Positions 1-14,260 are shown, numbered from the stretch's first letter. The stretch is 64,000 bases of DNA from Salvator merianae (GCA_003586115.2 QVOM02000112.1:43649487-43713486); one strand, 5' to 3'. Notes: generated by a model not told the origin, from the letters alone. A program made the numbers and translations.

Positions 1-224
1 GTCTTGGCCCAGGTCAAATGACCTGGCCCAAGATCAGGAGGGTGGTCCGCAGCCCACATCAAGGCTGTCTTCATTACTGATGGCTTGTCCAAGCCCAACT
101 TTGGAGGCAAGTTGCCAGACAAAGCTGTTTTAATTGGATGCCCAGAGGTCACACAATTCCGGGACCAGTTCCAAGAATCTGTCAAAAATATGTTGGGTTC
201 CTTGTCCCCAGCAGACCAAATTAG

Positions 225-1060
225 TTGCTTGCTGCCATCCACAAACAAGCAGCAGGTCCTGTCCATCACTGGGAATGCTTCAGAGAGCTTTTTAAAGTGG
301 TCTTCCATTGGAGTGGGCTAGGGTTCCATTTTCAACACATAGGCCACTCCAACACCTCATTCCATGGGAGGCACATCCTCTCAGTGGGCACAGCATTTGC
401 ACCCACTTCCAGCAGTGTGAATGCTGGTCACCTGTTATGATAGCAGGCATGGAAATGTCCGGCCACTGCTGTGGCAACCAGAAACACAATACACAAATGT
501 GCAGCCGCAGACATTGTGCACTGCAGCCTGCAGCATTTGGACCTGAAAATAGGTGCAGACATTGTGTACTGGGAGCAGTCCAGCTGTTCCTGGTACAGCT
601 GAGGACAACAATTTTGTTGTCCACAGCTGGTAGTGATTGGGAGTGTCTGCCAATGCATTCAATTGCTAGGGCCACCACAAAACGAGGACAGACTTCACTA
701 GTGAGTGTCTCCATGCTCATTAGAAGGTAAATGCAAGGAGGCCCAACAAGAGAGGGGCTGTCTGCATTTGGAGGTGGTGGAAGTCATTTGTCTCAGGTCA
801 AGTTCACCAGTAATGTAGATGTAATCACTGCTTGGTTCCATACAACTTGCTCCCTGCCCAAGGCTCCACCCATCCTGTCAGGAATAGACCATTGTACCAC
901 AACGTTTCCTTTTTCTAGATCAGGTGCAGAAGTAGCAAAGACTGGACTTGAGCAGACAGCACGGGACAGGTGTAGACCTCTCCATACAGGTCAACAGCTA
1001 ATCTGGGAAAGGCACTCCTTAGGATAATTATGGAATGCGATGACACTAGTCCCATGCAAA
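225..1060. mobile_element. Unclassified non-autonomous DNA-transposon-like repeat
   Basis: This moderately GC-rich block stands out from the AT-rich surroundings. The part around 525-650 is clearly related to 52820-52950: both contain a CAGCATTTG-ACCTGAAAA core, then a GGGAGCAGTCCAGCTG-like core, then a TTGTCCACAGCT-like core in the same order. A weaker relative lies at 15655-15985. Open frames on both strands here are by-products of the GC content and have no recognised domain. Ends are not resolved; no target-site duplication was found. The sequence from position 1 onward may belong to the same insertion. Confidence 0.45.
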
Positions 1061-1927
1061 GTGTAACTATGGAGTCATTTGTTCAAGGATAACAAGCAAG
1101 TGCAGAAACGCTTTTGAGGACAGGCCACTGAACAAGATGTACTACTGGTCTGGTCTGTCACAGCATTTTTTTAAAAAAGTTCTTATGGTCATCCATTCCT
1201 ACATAAATGAAGCATCTAAATAGCAATAAAACTGAAAATATAGAATGCTCAAATTATGCATTTGGGATAATATATAGGGAAGTCAATACATCAGGAAAAT
1301 AATCAGAAAAGCAAACTCAAAGTACAAGATTAGATGACTACCAGAAAAACTATGTATTTTAAAGGCAGCAAACATAAGTCCAAAATCATTCATGATCAAT
1401 AACACATTAGTCCCAGTTTTAAAATTTAAAAGTGTAAGGAACATATTGATATTTTGTAATAAGAAAGTTAAAATCCCATGCTTTTATAAACTTAGTATTT
1501 AGAACAGATTAGGATATAATCAATACAATAACTTTTTTAAGAGAAGCAGATTACGTTTTTTAAAAAGCATGTTTCATCATTAACAATAATTTTAAAATTC
1601 ATGATTTTTATCACAGAAATGGTAGCTGACAAAATAATAAGTTTCTTTTTCACATTCAATAAATAATTATGTACGTTACATTTCTACATTTCCTCTAAAC
1701 AATGTCCTGAAGGATTATGCTAATATTAACCTAAAAATTATGCAATACTGTTAACTTGATTCACCACAATTAGCACCTTATAAGATATATATAAAACTTC
1801 AAAGTAATATTAATAATTTTGTTTATGTATACTGATGTGTTAGAGTAAAGTTATTATTATAGATAATTATTAATAGATAATCATCTATGGAAATGTATAT
1901 TACGAAGCTAGTTTCTTAAAATCCTTA

Positions 1928-1963
<36 letters not shown>
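1928..1963. repeat. (ACT)12 microsatellite
   Basis: Twelve uninterrupted ACT trinucleotides can be read directly. They lie inside intron 43 and are probably polymorphic. Confidence 0.95.
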
Positions 1964-1965
<2 letters not shown>

Positions 1966-2014
1966 CAGCAATATTAGTTCTAAATTAATAGTATTGTTCC
2001 CTCCTTTTCAGAAT

Positions 2015-2276
2015 TAGAGAGTGCAATTCATTCAGGTTCATTTGTTTCAAATCAAACTGAAAAATTTGAACTGATTCAATTCAAACAAACCAGGGACCTG
2101 CCTGTGAACACAAATGGTTTGAATCAGTTTGTGTTTGTGTTTGCTTTTTTGCCCTTTAAAAAGGCTATTTTCAGTGAAAATATTGGGGATATTTTTGAAC
2201 AGTGCAATCAAACTGAAGTGCAATCAAACTGAACCACTTGAGGTTTGTGCCCATTTAATGTTCATGCACATCTCTG
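2015..2276. mobile_element. hAT-like MITE, 262 bp, with 8-bp target-site duplication
   Basis: The element is flanked by the same 8-mer TTCAGAAT at 2007-2014 and 2277-2284. It begins TAGAGAGTGCA, and its far end reads TGCACATCTCTG, an imperfect terminal inverted repeat. An 8-bp duplication with TAGRGATGTGCA-like ends fits the hAT superfamily. The interior consists of many short TTTGAA/TTCAAA and CAGTTTG/CAAACTG units, and a TTTTTTGCCCTTTAAAAAGGC segment that recurs in the copy at 28090-28416. There is no coding capacity. Confidence 0.8.
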
Positions 2277-2599
2277 TTCAGAATATGTAATATGTTTTTT
2301 ATGTTGTACTTCATTTTGACTAAATCTGTGAGTATGGAATCAAAGAATTAAATGAAGCTTGATTCACTAAGGTCAAATATTGAACCCATATTTATTCCCA
2401 GAAGTGCTGTAAGTTCCCAACCTGGTAACGTATCTACACTTTGGACCAAAATGACAAAATCTCCAAAGTCATCTATTTTCTGCTCCCTTAAAATGTGTTT
2501 CACGGCATTTATTTATTTGTATTCTGGAGTAACCCCCATAAAGCCTACTCCACACTCAAAAATTGAGGCTACCACTGAACAATGGTATCTAGGCTATCT

Positions 2600-3440
2600 G
2601 TGTCCAAACTGGGCTGGTAAACTGGCTCAGCAGACACCCTGGAATGCTTCACCTGCACTGCAGACCAATCTGTTAGACGCCATGTCTCCCAGTAGAACAT
2701 TGAGTCAACATCAGATGAGGCACTGGACCTGGCTTCACTGAAAAATAGTGCCATAGCCTGCATCATTCATGGACTGCTTGTAAGCAGTCCATGCTGCGTT
2801 CCAGATTGGTATACCAGACCAATTGTTTGTATGTGACTGAAAACTGTGGAGTTGGGCTGAGATACGTTGCCTGCAATGTGAAGATCCTTTGACATGGGCT
2901 GCCAGCCACCCAGCACAGCATAGCACAGCATGGGATACCACATGCTGTGTAGAAACTGAGGCTGCCTCCAGAAGAAAATGCAGGATCTTGTTTAGATCCT
3001 GCAATTGCCTCTTGCCATCCCTGGCAGATGGCAGAGTGAAACCGTGGAGCAAATCCAGGCTTTTGTCTTTTCTGGTACTTGCTCCCATGATGGTGAATTG
3101 GGTATTTCTGGGTATTCCATGCACAAGTGCCGGTCCTGGCACTTGCACAGTGGGCATTTTTGCCTGGTTTAATCCTCTCACTTGTCCGGTGGTCATCTAC
3201 AGTATGAATTGTGGAAGCAAATGCCCAGACAAGGTAAGCAATATCACTATTTTGAGAAAACCTGGGCTGGGAGTTCTTTTACCTGAAACAGTTCTTTTAC
3301 CTGGGATATCACTTCTACATTTGGGAGCTATGTTGGGATTGCCATGAAGATGAATGGCAATCCCAATATAGTGCTAGGATAATCCTGGCTTTTCAGCCCT
3401 GTCTGGACACAGTCTGAATCTCTGTCCACGTAGAGAAGAA
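2600..3440. mobile_element. Unclassified DNA-transposon-like repeat
   Basis: This GC-richer block shares segments with 26570-27000 in inverted orientation: AAGCAGTCCATGC, GGTATACCAGACC-like, and a stretch around the phrase GGGCATTTTTGCCTGG or its complement. It also contains short internal inverted repeats (e.g. TGGACTGCTTGTAAGCAGTCCA at 2770-2791; TGGGATTGCC near 3334 with GGCAATCCCA near 3356). Boundaries are uncertain. Open frames on both strands lack any known domain. Confidence 0.4.
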
Positions 3441-3504
3441 TTTGGCACACATGCCAAAGCAATTAATATGTGCTCCTAGCAACAGATGTCATCTGGATTT
3501 CCTG

Positions 3505-4137
3505 TGACAGCTATATAGCTGTTTCTTCAGAAAGAATACAACTGGAGAAGGTGCAAAAAAGGGCAACCGGAATGATCAAGGGGCTGGAACACCTTCCTTA
3601 CAAAATCAGGCTGCAACGCCTTGGCCTCTTCAGCCTTGAAAAGCGGCATTTAAGAGAAGACCTGATTGAAGTATATAAAATCGTGCACGGATAAGGTGGA
3701 TAAAGAGAAGGTTTTTTCTCTCACACACAACACTAGGACCAGGGGGCACTCTCTGAAGCTGATGGGTAGGAGTGTTAAGACTGACAAGGGGAAGTATTTT
3801 TTCACCCAGAAGGTCGTCGGTCTCTGGAATTTATTACCGGATGAGGTGGTGATGGCCATCAGCCTGGACAGCTTTAAGAAAGGACTGGGCAGATTCATGG
3901 AGGTCAGGTGTATCAATGTAGAATGGATGCCTAGGTACTGCCTCCAGGTTGGAAAGGCAGGCGGGATGTCTGTAAAACCATTGCCAGGGAGTCAAGAGCA
4001 GGTGAAGGTTTTGCCTTTTATTCTGCTTGAGAATGCCCAGAAGCAATTGGTGGGCCACTGTGTGAAACAGAATGCTGGACTAGGTGGGCTGTGGCCTGAT
4101 CCAGCAAGGCTCCTCTTATGTTTTTATGTTCTTATGC
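3505..4137 (+). mobile_element. CR1-like LINE, 5'-truncated 3' end with decayed ORF2 tail
   Basis: Translation of the plus strand from about 3512 gives the C-terminal end of a CR1-type ORF2 ([19 protein letters not shown], then [20 protein letters not shown], then, after a +1 frameshift near 3690, [19 protein letters not shown] and FFTQKVVGLWNLLPDEVV). The frame runs on without the expected stop after FKKGLGRFMEV. A 3' UTR follows, containing GTGGGCCACTGTGTGAAACAG and a terminus rich in TTATGTTCTTATG. Two further copies of this 3' UTR are at 21052-21266 and 35425-35577, and an inverted copy begins at 56284. This is an inactive, 5'-truncated insertion. Confidence 0.88.
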
Positions 4138-5499
4138 TCTTGCAAAGATGTAGTACATTTTCTTTTGGCTATTATCCAACTAATCACTGTACTCAAGATA
4201 TATAAAGTGTTTCTTGATCCAGCTGTTATGAAGAAATAGAGCTGAATTTCATTTCAAAATTTCTGATGTCCGTTATTTATCCTGATAATAATATTAATTT
4301 ATATAAAATATTTTTATACTGTTGTTTATTTGAACAGAGAAGTGCTAGTACAGTAAGTTTGCACACAGGATTACATATTACACATGGTACCTTGCACATT
4401 TTGTGATTAGTGGGCATAAAACAGTTTTCTGGGCTTTATAAGTGGCCATAAAGAAGCCAGTGGGAAAGGGGGCCATGGAGACTGTTGCTATGTTTAGTGG
4501 AGTTTTGGAGACATGACACATGTTCAATAACCCTCAGTAAGTTTTTTCTTGGCCTCCTCCTCTACTTTGCAGTCAAAACGTAACATGAAGGGAGATGGAC
4601 TAACAATGAAAAAGGAGTGCTGGAAGCATTGGATACCAACCAGGTTAGGATAATACTAGACCTCAGCCAAAACCTGCTCATGGATCATTCTGCATGCCCT
4701 AATTCAGGCAGGTAATCTATGCTAGAATAAACCAATCCTTGGACTTCAGTGCCTAATTAAAACATAATGCAAGGGGTATAGTCCTTCACAGACATTTGGC
4801 GATTTATCTAAAAAGAGTTGACTAGTAGCAAAAACTAAAATTGTTTTGCTACTAGAATACATCTTTAAAATACATGGCATAAAAAGGGCCCTTTAGTTTG
4901 GATTATATATTGATAAACAATTAAAGGGTAAAATACTGATTATGTACTAAAGGAATTATTTAAGAAATTATTATTAACACAAAGGAGAAAACAGCTATCT
5001 ACTGCACAACTTTTCAAAATTCTCATTCTTCATTACTGACCTAGAAATTGTAATGAGACCACAGTTTAGGTGATTGTGATTAAATTAATTTACAAATGGA
5101 ATAAAAGAGAAACAATTCCTGACTATTGAGTATCAAGACAACTTAGGACCCAGCTGAGAAGTCTGAAATGTACTTAATAGCACAAGCAACTTCAGCAATA
5201 CTATAGAGAAGTGCTAACATCCAAGTGTTTCCTTGAATATACTACATGGTTTCAACGATCTCAAACATCTTTATGAATAAAGCATTCATGTACTATAAAT
5301 GTCATCGTAGTAAATACCCTTATGAGTCAATCCACACACTAATGGATGTTAAGAAAGCAGTTTCTCATCTCTCTTGAGCTTCCTGAAAGGCCAATGTATA
5401 ATTTGATGACCCACACAGCTTCTTTTGCTTTGTTCCTTAAGAATTTTTACGTGCCAAGTCATGCAAAACACAATATTATATGTCAATATCCTCAATGAC

Positions 5500-5840
5500 A
5501 TAGGTCAGCAGCCCTCATTGAAAGCTGTGTCATTACAGCAGACCAGACTACCAGAAGGTCATGCCTTCTAGGGAATGGCCTGTCCACATGGCAGCAGGTA
5601 TCAGAATGGCATTCCTGCTTGAGTGAGTCTGGTCCAAAGCCATTTTCCACGTGTTCTCTGGGCCAGCCCACCAGTGTGTGGAGCTTGGCACCATATCATT
5701 AGGCTCTTGGAAATGGCCCCAGAAATGGGCTATTTCTGGGCACCCAGCAAAAACAGTCCTGGCTGGGAACTTTGGAGTTTTCTACCTTCAAAGTTGAACC
5801 AGGCTGTTTTGCAGCAATGTGTACAGCCCTTGATACAAAT
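5500..5840. mobile_element. Unclassified repeat related to 14690-15130
   Basis: The segment 5715-5770 (CAGAAATGGGCTATTTCTGG, then CACCCAGCAAAAACAG, then TCCTGG) parallels 14985-15035 (TGAAAATAGGCCACTTCTGA, CAACCCAGCTAAAACAG, CCCTGG). This pairing marks it as an interspersed repeat. No terminal repeats or target duplication could be fixed. The small open frame at 5623-5844 has no known domain. Confidence 0.4.
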
Positions 5841-6516
5841 GTGATGTTAAAGTTTACTGTTCAAAATATTTATAAATTGTCTTTCTTTAAAACAAGAAAA
5901 AAAATCTCGAAAAATCAAGATAGTATGCAAAAGGAAAAGGAACATAAAATAGGACGATCACACTTCTGTCCTAATACAAGATAAAGATAAAAAGATATCC
6001 TTGAAAACCTCTAGTATGGATGCAAGAAATAAACATAACTATTCTCATTTCCCAAAAGGAAATAAAGAGAATGAAACTAATTAATCACATTATAATACGG
6101 AAGAATGTAATGCAGTACAATTCCCAAGTTCTAAATAGGCATAAATGTCATTGACAATAAACTTTTAAATATCTCAACTTGTCAAAAATTAATTATTTAA
6201 AATCTTACAATATGGCAAATTTGAAATAATATATTCTACATGAAAATCACATTGTTTATGATTACTTTCATTAGCATTTCTAGGACATGAAGGACAAAAG
6301 TTTTACAACTCCCTATGAATTATATAAATTGTACTTATATTAAGAGATGAACAAAACCTGTTATATTGATCTATAGATCACAGAACAATGTGATCAGCAT
6401 TATCATTTCTCTTAGGTCAGCATTTCCCAAAATATGTGTCGTGACTCACTAGTGGGCTATGCAGAAATTTTGGTGAGTTGTAAGAAGGACACCAGCAGCA
6501 ACTCTTCCACTGGATG

Positions 6517-6612
6517 GATGGATAGATAAGTAGGTAGGTAGACAGATAGGTAGATATAGGTATAGATTAAATAGATAATGATATGGATATGGATAGATAT
6601 ATAGATATATAA
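6517..6612. repeat. Degenerate GATA/GGTA tetranucleotide repeat
   Basis: A run of GATG, GATA, GGTA and ATAG units can be read in this 95-bp stretch, with many interruptions. It is an imperfect microsatellite, and the interruptions suggest it is old. Confidence 0.85.
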
Positions 6613-7304
6613 AGCAAAGGAGAAGGTTGAATTCTTTAGGAACTGCTGTTTTTCAAATTTTCCTGCAAAAAAAATTCCTTACATGTCTCCACACTTGTAG
6701 GGATCTTCAAACTAAGACGTGGTTTCAAGGACACAAAATTACTGAGCTGAGCTCAAGGTGGAAAAACGGAATCCCAAACCACCTAAATTTTTTAAAATGT
6801 CAGAAATAAACTTTATTAAACAACTGAAAGCAATTACAAACATAAACTACCATTGTGCGGTAAAAGCTGCTACAAAGATGAACATCATGTCTTTGTTTTG
6901 TAAGGCAAAAAATATATACCAGTCTGTAGGGATTGCTAGCATGACAATGGAAAGGCAACAGCATTTCTTTACAGGCCATGACAAAGAAAGTTAGTTTATT
7001 TGGTAGATCAAAGAAGAGCAGTGGTGGAAGTGAAGAGGAGGACAGAAAAAACTAAGAGGCAAGAGAATTTCAATTACATAAAAGCACCTCTGAGCAAGGT
7101 CAGAGCTACAAGTAAGCTTCTAATCAGTTTCTGCAACTAGGTGACAGTGGGATGGTTGAGAAAGCCTAGCATTTTACAGTGAACTTCCTTGCCCTTCTAC
7201 CTCCAAATGGCTTGACCCAAGTGATCAATAATATTAGTTGGTCAGGTGGAAATGAATTTGGACCCAACTTAGCATCAACTACAGTCCTTTTGAATCTCAA
7301 AATG

Positions 7305-8475
7305 AAAATCTTCCTACCCTTTGCTTTTATATATTTATTAATTTTATTTATATTTCTATCTCACCCTGTACCTGAAAGTTTCAGGGTGAGTCACAATAAA
7401 ATCATTACAAAAACAGATAGGTCAAAGGTATAGTGATGCATCTTCACCAGTCATCTGAGTACATATAATGAGGGTGCATGTCAGAGAGGAGACTGTTCCA
7501 TAGCCTGGGGGCTATCATCAAGAATGCCCTCTCATGTCTCTTAATTGCTGAAGCGGGTGGCACCACTAAGAGATCCTTAGTAAGATCTTAGGCCATGGGT
7601 AGGTCTGTATGGAAGGAGGCATTCCTTTAGATATTTGGAGCCCAAGCCATTTAGGGACTTATAAGTTAATGATTTGAACTGGACATCCAGTACAGTTCTT
7701 TTAGGACTGACATGATGTGAGTCCAGCCCGCAGTACCAATTAGCAGTCTAGCTGCTGCATTCTGCACTAGCTGTACTATTCTGAACCATTTTCAAGGACA
7801 GCCCCATGTAAAGCAGATTACGACAGTCCACCAGAGCATTGATTGTTGTAGTCAGACTGTCTCTGTCTAAAAAAGAGTAATAGCTGGCAAACAAGCCATA
7901 GCTGGAACTAGGCACTCCTGGTCACTGCCCCCACTTGAGCTTCAATTATCAGTGCAGATTCCAAGAGCATGCCCACCTCAAATTACAAACTCTTGCTTCC
8001 AGGGCAAAGAAACTCCATCAAGAACCTTCCTTCCTGTGTCTCCAATTGTCTGGATTCAGTTTCAATTTACTGGCACCCATTACTGCCTCCAAGTACTTGT
8101 CAAGCACTTCAGCTGCCTCTCCTGATTCAGATAGTATGGAGGGATAGAGCTGGATGTCATCTGCATATTGATGACAGCTTACTCCAAAACTTCTGGTGGC
8201 CTCTCCCAGCAGTTTCATATAAATGTTGAAGAGCATACAGAGAACATTGATCCCCAAGGAACACTGCAAATAAGTTTCCAGGGCATTAAGCATAACTTTT
8301 CCACAGCCATGGTCTGGCCTTGGCCTTGGAGACAGACGTGGAACCAACACAACATGGTGCCTCCAACTCCCAAGACTCCTTCTGTTGTCTTTCCAAAGGA
8401 TATCATGGTCAATGGTATCAAAAGTCACTGAAAGACCTAGAAGACAGAGTGACACTCCCCCGTCTTTCTTCTAGA
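7305..8475 (-). mobile_element. L2/CR1-clade LINE fragment with reverse-transcriptase motifs
   Basis: On the minus strand the segment 8455-8025 translates to a reverse-transcriptase palm: LSVTFDTIDHDILW (block with the AFDTIDH-like signature), later LFNIYMKLLGE, and HQYADDIQLYPS with the catalytic YADD. After the palm the strand continues toward a 3' tail near 7310-7400 that is complementary to a TATTTATAAATAAAT-type LINE terminus. Single-base changes disrupt the frame between blocks, so the copy is dead. A second copy of the same family lies at 57060-58010, and isolated tails at 30835-31100, 45665-45785 and 55560-55715. I assign it to the jockey superfamily (L2 or CR1) from the YADD and FDTIDH blocks; the exact family needs a library search. 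Confidence 0.85.
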
Positions 8476-11400
8476 GAAGGTCATCAGCCAGTCTTTCTGC
8501 TCTGTTATTTCATACCTTTCATACCTCCCCTGCTCTTCTGCCTTTATTCTCTAGCTTCAAAGCATCCATCCAAGCGCTTTTCTGTCTAACCCTCAGCCAA
8601 TCCAACCCAACTTCCATCCTATTCCCTGCTGGGGCTAAGTGTCACAGCTTCCAAGCTCCAGATCTTCAGTGTCTCACCCACCTATCTTCTAAGACAATGC
8701 TAATTTTTGCCCTTGTTAGTTAGTCCCAACCCTTTATTTCCCAGTCCCTGCAAACCAGCTTATGACCTGGCATTAAGAGGCACAATGGTTTTACTAATTT
8801 ACATTACAGTCTTTTAAAACATAAGTTATTTGTAAACTGAGGTTTCCTCTGAACCCAAGTATTGCTCTGCGGACAAATTTATCTTTCTGTTTATTCTTCT
8901 TGGGACTTCTATCTCATCTCTCTACTGTAAGGTAGTCAGCCAGGAAAATCAGTCTCAATTGCCCACCAAAGTTTTTTTCTTATCAAGGCTGCCAGTGGGT
9001 TGAAGTGGACCTACATTGCTGAAGATGTACTCCCTTGCTCTGTGCTCAACTTTCTTGAGTCCTTCCTGTTTCTCATCTTATCCTTTACCCTTCATTTTAA
9101 GTCAGTCATTCAATCAGAGAGATAAGACTTATCAGCCATGATTCTTTCCTAATTGAATAATGGATTATGAAAAGCATTTCACAGATGTCTCTGCAGGGCT
9201 GAAGAAACATAATAATAGTGGGCAACTAATTCACATTCAGCCACAGTGTACAAATACAGCACAAAGTAGAATTATTCTATAAGATCAAAAAAACACAGAC
9301 TAAAATGACAGAAATCATGGTATTGATAATGAATAAATTGTGTCATGTTTCTCATCAAAATATTAATGGAAATGTGGATTGGTCTGGGAATGTAGAACAG
9401 AATTCTCACAAGTATGGAAGATCAAGAATATTCTTATGGGATGAGCTAAAAAAAAAAAGAGCAGAAGTATTCTTTATGGTAAACACAAATTCAGGGTAAA
9501 GTGAACAGAGATGCTGGGGATACTTCCATGCCAAAATGAAGGCAGAAAGGCAACTAGCAGAAAGACTAGAATAGACTTGGATTCAAGGTGTATTTTACTT
9601 AAATGGCAACAGAAATCTGGAGAAGAACCCAACTAAACAGAATGGTTTTTTGATTTGCTGTTTTCAATTCAAGTGGAAAGCATGTAGTAGTGAAAGTAAA
9701 GGAACACTAAAAGATAGAACAAATGAAGAAATGAAGAGATATCGGGGTTGAGGGCAGTCAAAGAAAATGTGGCTGATGTAGATCCCCTCTGGACATCAAG
9801 AAAGTATATTGGAAAGGTTCCCAAAATATGCTACAAACTGCCAAGTTGAACGAGCAGAGACACAACCCTTTGCTCTGAGAACTTTCCTACCTTAAAGGCA
9901 GTTGGGGAGAACACATAAAAAAAAAGATGCTTAATATCCATGGAATTATCAAATAATTCAAAACAGCAACTCTCTGTCATCTGAGAATAACCAGCATTAG
10001 CACTAGAGTTTTAGCAAGGAGAATGTGATATACACTTGACAGAAGAGGTTCTGAAAGGAAGGAAACAGCCCATCAATTCCCTGTTAATAATACACGAGGT
10101 ATGAAATCTGACCAACAATCATTTAGCAGAATCCACTTTTCCCTCTTTCCCATGATGTTTCATCAATAAATACGAATATGAATAAACATTTTTTGACATA
10201 ACCTGTGTTCAGAACTATGCTTTCATTTTATTAGTTTTTCTTTATGTCTAACTATTAACTTGCATGCAATATGTTGGGAAGTTTATATTGAATTTTTAAA
10301 AAATCCTATGAAAAGTCTATTTTAATAATATACACAAATATATATCCAGCGAACTCAAGAGAGCTAAGTTATGTCAGTATGCTGGAGATATACAAGAGTA
10401 TTCCTTATTTTAGTATAAGTGTTTATAAACTGGAGACTGCTTCACTTGTTTTTTAATAAAATCACCCAGAAAACAAATTGGATATTTCATTCAGTGTAAT
10501 CATGTCTATGTCTAAAAAACTTGATGAACCTGAAGATTATCAGTTGCCATGACAATGGTGTAAGCATCAGTGAACAAATAATGACCTGTTATCAACAGTT
10601 AAGAATCTGGAAAAGGACACAGATCATTTTCATATCAGAAAGTATGTGATTAATAGAGTATTTTGCACTTTTTCTGTATTGGCCAGTTTTCCAGACAGGT
10701 ATGTGTACTCAACAGACACCAAAAATCAGAGAGCAGCAATAAGGATTTAAAAACTTCTTAAAATACTGGGGATAGTTTTAGTATTATTTCACAGCTACTT
10801 TCCTCACTATTTATATAATTTTTTTCTTACATCCATTTTTTTACTTATACCCATAGTCATGAGAAAATGCATCAGCTTAATTGAACATACTTATAAGCTG
10901 CTACATATTTGGGAAGTTCATTAATATATATTATATAACTTGTAACTTCTGATTTTTACTAGCCTTCAGAATTCAAGACCTGTGTGCACACTTTTCAATA
11001 ATTTCCAATTTAACAACTACAGCTCATGCTTTATCATAACTATAAAGATTTGGAATCTGGAAAAATTATATGTAAGTAACAAGATTTATATTTGTCTTTA
11101 TTTTAGGAGGTGAAACTGAGTTTCTTAAAATAATCTAGTAGTTTCAATGACTTTGAGAGACTTCTTAAACCCACAGAAAGGTATCAGCATAAGTGTATCC
11201 TTTGCAAACATTCAAATTTGCAATTACAACAGTATATTTGGAGGAGCAAAAGAGATTATTTTCAAAACATCTTAGTTATTGGTTATTTACTTAGTTATTT
11301 ACTGTTTAGTACATTTACTATGCTTTATGGTGCTATTATTCTCATGAGAAACACATATGCCACACCATCAGGAAGAATTATTTCAGAAAACAAAGTGACA

Positions 11401-14260
11401 AGATTTTCCATAATGCTTGTTGACAAACCTGGTAAATACTGAGCCAATTTTGAATTGAGCTGAGGGCCATTTGTTTGCCAATTCTACTGCATTGCTTCAT
11501 TCACTGTGGAAGGTAGATCTAAGTCACACACGTGAAAACTGCCAAGCCACTTGACAAATTACTTAAAACATAACTGATTTCCTGTCTCTATCCCTGACTT
11601 TGACTGATCCACCTATATTAATGTCCAGGTCCTAATCCTGGCTGCATTTTATATCCCAAAGTTGATGGGAACTACTGATCCTCTAACAAAAAGCAAAAAA
11701 ATCAAACCCACACTAGTGCAACAAACACTAGTTTAGAAAAGGCTGTTTCTAAACAGATTTTATGGAGCAAGTAAAAACAAACTGAGGGAAGAAATAGAAA
11801 CAATGAGCTCAAACAGCAGCATAATTAAATAGAACAATTTATTTCTATTCAGAAATTGCTTAGGTTGATCAAGAATTTTGCAGAATATTCTGCATTAAAT
11901 ACTACTATTAGAGCTATAGAATTGTCCTGTTAAAAGGACTGAATAAGATTTTGCTTAGATTTCCAAACATCATTCCAGGAATATGCATTCCTGAATTAGA
12001 TATCTGTTAGGGATGGCCAACAAAAATATTATTTTGTTCTTTTGTTTCATTTATCTTACAGAAACTTCTACATTTACTGTTTTAAAGAAGAGTACCCATG
12101 CAGATTAAAGTTTAGATATGAAAGCTTTTATGAGGCTATGTTTTTCATGAGAAATAAATAAAACACCTTCAAATTAAAGGTAATGACAACGGATAGCTGA
12201 AAAGAAATATAGTTTGTTTGTTTTAATACACAGTATTCAGAACCTGTCATACTATTCTATGCACATAATTACATTGTTGAAATTAAAAAAAAAATCCCCT
12301 GTCCTCTGATCATACTGGGTTATATATAAAATATATTAAAAAAAACCCTCTTAACCCTTGTCATTTTACTTTCACGTGTAACAGTATGTACTTTAACTTC
12401 TTTTTTTTGGAGTATCTTGAAAAGTGGTGTAATATGTTAATAATATAATGATGACGGTGTAATAATCACCCTGTAATCAGGTTGTGTTTTGTAGTGGCTT
12501 TCTGTAGTTTGTTTATCCTGGATATTTTTCTTGTGTGTATAAACAGAAAGGCTGTCATGGTTCTTGAGATGGCATAGGATTGGGAGTGCAATCTGATGCT
12601 GGCAGTTGTATTAAGTTATAAGTATTACCTGTTCCTATGGCATTCAGATTGGGAGAGGAGGTCACAAGTGACAAAAGGAACAGGGGGAAATGGTTTCCAT
12701 ATGCTTTTCGCTTTGTGCAGGTTTATCAGTACTACCACTCCACTTGAACGACCAGAATTATAGCATTAACCTATGGCATTTTGGGAGTGATTTTCCTCTT
12801 TGGCATACCATATTGCCTTCGTTATTGATAGCAAAAATAATTGCTGGGCCTTATCTGTTTTGTATCAAGTTTGCATCAGTGTCACCAATGAAAATCTTCC
12901 AATAAGAGGCACTCCTTATCTGCTTAGCAGTCCACCTGAGAACTGTACTATAAGTTATGCCCTACCCTACTTTTCTTTTGTCACTGGGACAGATTTAATA
13001 ACACAAGTTTTTCAGTATTCTAATATTATAAGATCACACGGTACTTCTACAACTTGATGTCCATGGTTTGGGCACTTGAATTGTGGTTTAAACTTTGAAT
13101 ACAAATCTGCCAGGTTATAAGTTCAGAGGTGGATAACATCTACCGTATGACTACCGGAAATGGCAGAAAAGCTAGTTCTGTTTTTGCATGGTTCAGCATA
13201 TTCAGTAAAAAGCTATTTGGAAAAGAATAATATTAATAATAAAAATAGTAATACTTGTTTCCTTTTGAACTTTATTTCTTGGGATAAGACTGAATGTTTT
13301 TTTCCCTTTACTGCATGACAAACTACTCTACTTCCAGCTTTTACACTGATAGAATTATCCTTTGCTACTATATTTCTCTGTAACAAATTTATTCGACTTA
13401 GTATAAATGTTCAAGTAAAATATGGAAATTCTAGAAAACCCTTAAAGATTTACATATAACAATCTAGAAATTTGCATATTATGTATTACAGATTCATTTC
13501 CCATTGTTTCTCTATTTTCAAAAGAGAAACTGAAAATGTAGCATCACATACCTTATACAGAAGGCAGATTATTATGTACTTATGCCACAAAATGGCAAGT
13601 TGTTACTTTTTATATTCAAATTTAAATTGTAAAACTGAGACTTACTCATTTTTACAAGTTTATGCTTTTATATTCAGACATAAAACTCCAGGCACATTTC
13701 TGCAAAGTAATATTATTCGTAATGAACACTGCTTGTGTCATGTCTGCTAGGTAAAAGAGGAATGCTACTGAGGAATAGGAATTCTACTGAACAAGTAAAA
13801 CAAAACATAAAATGAAAGTAATGGATTCCTTCTTTCTGCTCTGTTCAGGCTTGGCAGGGCCAGAAAAAGGATATTGTTGCTGTGAGAACTCTGTGAGGAT
13901 GTCATTACAAGCACCGCATGGCTCCAGCCCTTACCAACTGCAAGATCAGTTGGGAAACGGATACAGAAAAGGTTGGAAACAGAATGCTCATGTGTGTTAC
14001 CTTTAAAATCTAATAGGCAGGGACCTGATACATCTGCCTGCTCTCTCCCCTTAGAACCTCTGATGAGGGAGACAGAGGTTCTCACAATCCACCTCTTCTT
14101 TGGACAGTTGAATTCCAGGTACCTAATTAGAATGTTGAAGTGGTACTTTGCTGAACTATAAGAACATAGATAATTATTGCACAGTATTTTAAGTTGTACC
14201 AATATATTCATTCGATATGTTTTCAATCTCGCTTTCATTTATTCCTTTTATTCCCCTATC

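Noticed and set aside
2735..3196. Open frames of about 150 residues on both strands
   Set aside because: They overlap each other on opposite strands in a GC-rich repeat, show no domain or splice context, and are shared in part with another repeat block at 26.6 kb.
13765..14238. 157-residue open frame on the minus strand in intron 43
   Set aside because: There is no domain and no homology I recognise. Flanking splice signals do not match the known DMD exon order, and exon 44 should follow further left, beyond the window.
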